Assembly (NCBI GenBank): GCA_900315595.1
Contig: OMZQ01000016.1
Location: forward strand, 1 to 62,531
Reading direction: 5' to 3'
DNA length: 62,531 nt
From: an uncultured Eubacteriales bacterium
GTDB lineage: Bacteria; Bacillota; Clostridia; Oscillospirales; Oscillospiraceae
Every line of letters begins with the position of its first letter. Position 1 is the first letter of the stretch. The translations under genes and the position numbers were made by a program. A model generated the notes under the pieces. The model saw only the letters and a list, made by a program, of their open reading frames with translations, ran no database searches and had not been told where the DNA came from. Below are positions 59,287 to 62,531 of the stretch, piece after piece.

Positions 59287-60156
59287 GTGAAAAAATCCAT
59301 CCTCTGTCTCTTGCTTCTCTCCCTGCTGCTGGCCCTGACGGGCTGCGGCGGCAGCTCAGCCCAGACGTTGGAGGCCAGTGCCGAGTCCCCGACGACGATC
59401 AGCACCGAGGCGCCAAACACGGAGTCCTCTTCGACTGTGAACGGCACCGATGTGCCAGGTACGGAGGCTCCGACCACCGCGCCGCCGACCACCGAGCCCT
59501 CAGGCACCGAAGACCCCTTCCTGACGCTGCCTGAAACGCTGGACGATAGCTACAGCTTGGAGGATTTCCGGTTCCGTTTGTCAGAACTCACACCCCGGGA
59601 CCTTTTGGAGCAGGGCTGGGTGGAGACGGACGCCATCCTCATGCGCAGCATGGGGACGGACAACCCCTACGCCCAAGCGCTGCCTGAAACGGAGCGGAAG
59701 GACCCCAACGCCACGCCGGAGCTCTCCGAGGAGGGAATGCTGGACCCTGATGGTATGGTACAGATCTATCTGGTGCCAACCGGCGACGAGGATAGCACCT
59801 TCAACCTCCTGCGGCTGGGGGTCGTCAACACCGGCAAGGAGACCGTCCACTATCTGGACTGTCCCATCCGCTATTTCTCCATCAACGAGGCCTTGTTCTA
59901 CAAGCAGAGCGAGGAAGGACTGGTGAACTTCACCGGTCCCGCCGGGATCACCCGGGGCATGGACAAGGAGCAGCTCCTGGCCCTGCTGGGAGAGCCCGTC
60001 CATGAGGACGGCAGCGGCGGCAGGGAGGCAATTTTCTATCTCAGCCAACAGATGGAGGAGCTGGTCCTGCTGCTGGACTCCGAAGGCAGGCTGCAAGCCA
60101 TGTTCTTCCAGGATCTGGTGCGCTATGACCCGGCGGATTATGTGTTTCACAACTGA
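59287..60156 (+). CDS. Lipoprotein with Thr/Pro-rich linker
   Basis: A 289-residue lipoprotein: signal with lipobox LTGC (Cys20), a Thr/Glu/Pro/Ser-rich linker to about 75, then an unrecognised domain with ITRGMDKEQLLALLGEP, a motif common in lipoprotein domains that follow a small-lipoprotein fold. GC-rich and unlike its neighbours. Start GTG at 59287, GAAAGGAAG upstream. Confidence 0.72.
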   Translation: MKKSILCLLLLSLLLALTGCGGSSAQTLEASAESPTTISTEAPNTESSSTVNGTDVPGTEAPTTAPPTTEPSGTEDPFLTLPETLDDSYSLEDFRFRLSELTPRDLLEQGWVETDAILMRSMGTDNPYAQALPETERKDPNATPELSEEGMLDPDGMVQIYLVPTGDEDSTFNLLRLGVVNTGKETVHYLDCPIRYFSINEALFYKQSEEGLVNFTGPAGITRGMDKEQLLALLGEPVHEDGSGGREAIFYLSQQMEELVLLLDSEGRLQAMFFQDLVRYDPADYVFHN

Positions 60157-60177
60157 AAGAAAGAAGCCTACGGCTTT

Positions 60178-60212
60178 GAATCACCACTGACACCAGTGAA
60201 GCACCTGTCCTT
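60178..60212 (+). repeat. Dispersed repeat C, copy 2 (35 bp)
   Basis: Matches 57954-57987; here the small stem is perfect (CACTG-ACAC-CAGTG). Confidence 0.75.
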
Positions 60213-60222
60213 GGAACACAGT

Positions 60223-60293
60223 AGGGGAACGGTTCTTCGCGACACGCAAGTTAACATAAAACATGACGGCGAGAACCGTCTCCGTTGACACAC
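60223..60293 (+). repeat. Dispersed repeat R, copy 2
   Basis: Carries the same core as copy 1 plus ACGGTTCT at the left and GAGAACCGT at the right, which pair. It lies 52 bp before the next lipoprotein gene. Confidence 0.82.
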
Positions 60294-60344
60294 GGTCTGC
60301 ATCAATATCGTCAAATCGCTATGAATGAACGAGGAGGAAGAGCG

Positions 60345-60911
60345 ATGAAGCATTTGATCCGGAGCGCACTGCTGATTCTGGTTGTTTCGTTTTTTGCCGG
60401 GTGTGAACAGTTGCTGCCGGACGCAACAAGTTGTTATGACCGCACGCACTCGTTCTATGAATCGAACGGGTCTCTGCTGAGAGATTGCGTGCGCGAATGC
60501 CAGAGCATATATTCCAAATCGCCCGGCTGCAGGTACGTGGTCAGAAAGCTCGATACCGGAACCCTTGAAGTGACGCAGAACTATTTTGACGGCGCTTCTC
60601 CGAAATCGAACCTGACCAGCGAGAACCTCTCAAAAGTTCTTGACGTCAGCTGGATATCGCACATAACATTTGACGCAGACTGCGTTGCCTTCCAGATCGA
60701 CACGCTCGGGAGTGCGGAGAGAATGCTCGTTTACCTCCCATCCGATGATCCATACGCGTTTTATTGCAAATCCGATCAATGGCATCCTGATGATCAATGG
60801 TATCCTGTTGTGGAAAACGGAGAGACGATTTATAAAAAGAGGAATGATGACAACACGGTTTTCTTTAAACAGATCGGAGCGCATTTTTATTTTGTCGAGC
60901 TGCATTTTTGA
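60345..60911 (+). CDS. Small lipoprotein, array member 4 (type B)
   Basis: A 188-residue lipoprotein with lipobox FAGC (Cys20). It shares with 58585 the VYLPSDD motif and the final KQIGAHFYFVELHF. GAGGAGG precedes the ATG. Function unknown. Confidence 0.7.
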   Translation: MKHLIRSALLILVVSFFAGCEQLLPDATSCYDRTHSFYESNGSLLRDCVRECQSIYSKSPGCRYVVRKLDTGTLEVTQNYFDGASPKSNLTSENLSKVLDVSWISHITFDADCVAFQIDTLGSAERMLVYLPSDDPYAFYCKSDQWHPDDQWYPVVENGETIYKKRNDDNTVFFKQIGAHFYFVELHF

Positions 60912-60990
60912 CCGCTTGAGAACACAGGGGGTATGATCGGTGAATCTGCAAAGGATATCATCTGATCTGCGGCAGCGCTGTGACAGCGAG

Positions 60991-61053
60991 GAACGGTTCT
61001 TCGCGACAAGTTAACATAAAACATGACGGCGAGAACCGTCCCCGATGACACAC
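60991..61053 (+). repeat. Dispersed repeat R, copy 3
   Basis: Same core with a 4-bp deletion (GACAAG for GACACGCAAG) and ends ACGGTTCT / GAGAACCGT. Confidence 0.82.
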
Positions 61054-61099
61054 CCGTTGACACAGTCCCCGATGACACGCGAAGGAGGACCTGCAGCAA

Positions 61100-61780
61100 A
61101 TGAACAAAGGACAGTTTATGGCGCGAAGGATTCTGCTGAAAGAGAAGCTCTCTGAAAAGTACGGCCGGCTCAGCCGGAAGCAGAAGCGCTGGATCGTAGC
61201 GGCGATCGTTCTGTTGATCCTCGCACTGCTTTTCACGCTGCGATATTTAAAGCTTCACAAATATGACTCGGTCGTCAAGATCGAGACGGTGTTCCGCCAG
61301 AACGAAACGGATATCCGTCATGCGGCCGAAGTGCTGACTGCACTGCCGAAGCATGAGGACGATGATTTTCCCGACTTGCTGATTGTTCCAAAAGATTTCG
61401 ATGCGTCCGGCATAGGGCACGTTTGGTCCGGTGATAACTGCAGCATTGTTTCAGATGGTGAGCTGACAGAACAGGCGTACCAGTCGATTTTTGAAGCGGC
61501 TCGACCGCTGTTTCGTGAGATGCCGATGGTTTGTATCGCAGTTTCTACGGACAGGTCAGTCGTTGACTTCATACTGTGGCAGCAACCTTACGGCCCTAAG
61601 GCTTTACTTAGCTCTTTTCGGGCGTGTATCGTCTATGACGCCAACGCGGCTTTTTACAACGCAGAGACCCGGGACGCCTGCGATTCAAGACATGCACTTC
61701 TCCACTACGAAAGGCATTATCCGGGCGTTACGGATGTAAGGCAGCTTGAAGAGAACTGGTTCGCGGTGACATCTGAATAA
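61100..61780 (+). CDS. Membrane-anchored array member 5 (type A)
   Basis: A 226-residue protein with a basic cytosolic start, one helix (about 30-50) and an outer domain with FRQNETDI and VDFILWQQ, as in 61847. No lipobox; it replaces the lipid anchor with a helix. GGAGG lies upstream. Confidence 0.68.
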   Translation: MNKGQFMARRILLKEKLSEKYGRLSRKQKRWIVAAIVLLILALLFTLRYLKLHKYDSVVKIETVFRQNETDIRHAAEVLTALPKHEDDDFPDLLIVPKDFDASGIGHVWSGDNCSIVSDGELTEQAYQSIFEAARPLFREMPMVCIAVSTDRSVVDFILWQQPYGPKALLSSFRACIVYDANAAFYNAETRDACDSRHALLHYERHYPGVTDVRQLEENWFAVTSE

Positions 61781-61846
61781 ACGCGCGGAAGGGACACGGT
61801 GAAGATTGCGAGAGGGCAGACTGTGTTCACGAAGGAGAAGCGACAC

Positions 61847-62377
61847 ATGAAAGGAAAACTTGTTGGCATCATTCTACTCGTGGCGCTCACAGCGTCAGTC
61901 TTGACAGGCTGCGATGATAAGCCTATGACGATAGAGGAAGCCGAAGATTTCTATCAACAGAACGAGACAGATATTCAAACCGTGATCCATTATTTACAAG
62001 CACTGGATTACGAGTCAGTAGGAATCTATATTGGTGAAGGTATTTACGAGGGAGACGATCAGTTGATCTTGAATCGTTCCTACACGATGCAGAAAAAGCC
62101 GCTGAAGGACGAACCGGTGTTTGAAGCGGCCAGTCGACTTCACGAGAATGGTTGTCATCAAATAGAATACGATACTGAAACAAACAGTGTGGACTTCCTT
62201 TTATGGAGGTCCGGAGAAGTCGGCTGCGGAATCGCATTATCCCTGGACGGCGTCCGTCCGCCAGCCGTGATTTATATGACTTCCTGTGTCTCCATGAAGG
62301 AAACCGGATGGTATTACTATGTGAGCGATTTTAACAAATGGAGACAACAGCAAAGCGACTCTCCGATTGACCCGTGA
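61847..62377 (+). CDS. Small lipoprotein, array member 6 (type A)
   Basis: A 176-residue lipoprotein with lipobox LTGC (Cys22), YQQNETDI, VDFLLWRSGEVGC and WYYYVSDFNKWRQQ. It is most like the gene at 58013. GAAGGAG precedes the ATG at 61847. Confidence 0.72.
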   Translation: MKGKLVGIILLVALTASVLTGCDDKPMTIEEAEDFYQQNETDIQTVIHYLQALDYESVGIYIGEGIYEGDDQLILNRSYTMQKKPLKDEPVFEAASRLHENGCHQIEYDTETNSVDFLLWRSGEVGCGIALSLDGVRPPAVIYMTSCVSMKETGWYYYVSDFNKWRQQQSDSPIDP

Positions 62378-62499
62378 AGCGCCGTTTTTCCCTTGATTTC
62401 CGACAACAATCACCGTTTTCAAGCTAAAAGGTCAATCAGGGGACGGTTCAAAACCACTGAAAAAGTCAGCGGGATATAGCAAAACAGGCCGGGATATGG

Positions 62500-62505
62500 T
62501 ATAAT
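62500..62505 (+). promoter_or_regulatory. -10 box for a gene beyond the window
   Basis: TATAAT followed by AAAGGAAAAGGG near the end suggests the start of another gene outside the window. A GGGGACGGTT scrap (62438-62447) of repeat R precedes it. Confidence 0.4.
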
Positions 62506-62531
62506 CGGAGCATCAAAGGAAAAGGGTGATA

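Overview
The window looks like a chromosomal segment of a spore-forming, GC-rich member of the class Clostridia (Oscillospiraceae/Ruminococcaceae-like). The evidence is Spo0A, SpoIVA, a SPOCS/LysM spore-envelope protein and a complete spoIIAA-spoIIAB-sigF operon, together with Firmicutes gene order (yicC-remA-gmk-rpoZ-priA-def-fmt-rsmB-rlmN-prpC-prkC-rsgA), a monomeric [FeFe]-hydrogenase, frequent TTG/GTG starts with strong AGGAGG-type ribosome binding sites, and SLH-domain surface proteins. No rRNA operon, intact transposase, prophage or CRISPR array was seen. The species-level identity is inference.

Layout. 0-0.8 kb: an array of six small perfect hairpins, tRNA-Gly(CCC), extra copies of the tRNA 3' end, and a two-hairpin repeat. 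0.8-2.3 kb: [FeFe]-hydrogenase (-). 2.4 kb: a MITE-like element with terminal inverted repeats. 2.8-8.7 kb: a signalling region with a dCache-HAMP-PP2C phosphatase, an unknown protein, a LytS-type kinase with a receiver-wHTH regulator, a STAS protein, and a collapsed remnant that seems to join a PP2C phosphatase to an RsbW-like kinase. 9-10.1 kb: rplJ-rplL (-) behind an L10 leader. 10.1-20.6 kb: unknown protein, comM, thiI, pncC, VanZ, a P-loop/CYTH fusion, spo0A preceded by clustered 0A boxes, galK, a membrane-anchored barnase with barstar, and ridA. 20.6-25.6 kb: an AT-richer phosphate island (PhoP/PhoR-like pair, NagD-like HAD, broken Na+/Pi cotransporter) with PhoP-box-like repeats. 25.6-26.2 kb: an orphan structured RNA candidate, a second two-hairpin repeat and tRNA-Leu(CAA). 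26.4-33.7 kb: two SLH proteins (beta-lactamase fold and amidase), an ABC exporter, VanZ, RadC-like protein, DUF3343 and a class V aminotransferase. 33.8-38.6 kb: cdaA-ybbR, DUF5685, and two J-domain paralogues with Cys-rich tails around a membrane protein. 38.7-50.6 kb: the housekeeping operon. 50.7-57 kb: sporulation genes and an aminotransferase. 57.2-62.4 kb: a DUF2975/Xre pair and then a tandem array of divergent small lipoproteins separated by short dispersed repeats.

How the parts work together. Three themes dominate: sporulation (Spo0A, the SigF regulatory trio, the SpoIVA coat base), envelope sensing and building (PrkC/PrpC, CdaA/YbbR, SLH enzymes, VanZ, lipoproteins), and translation (rplJL, def, fmt, rsmB, rlmN, rsgA, tRNAs). 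The least explained parts are the noncoding elements (hairpin array, tRNA-associated repeat, MITE, orphan RNA) and the lipoprotein array at the right end. All functions are read from sequence motifs by eye; no database search was run.
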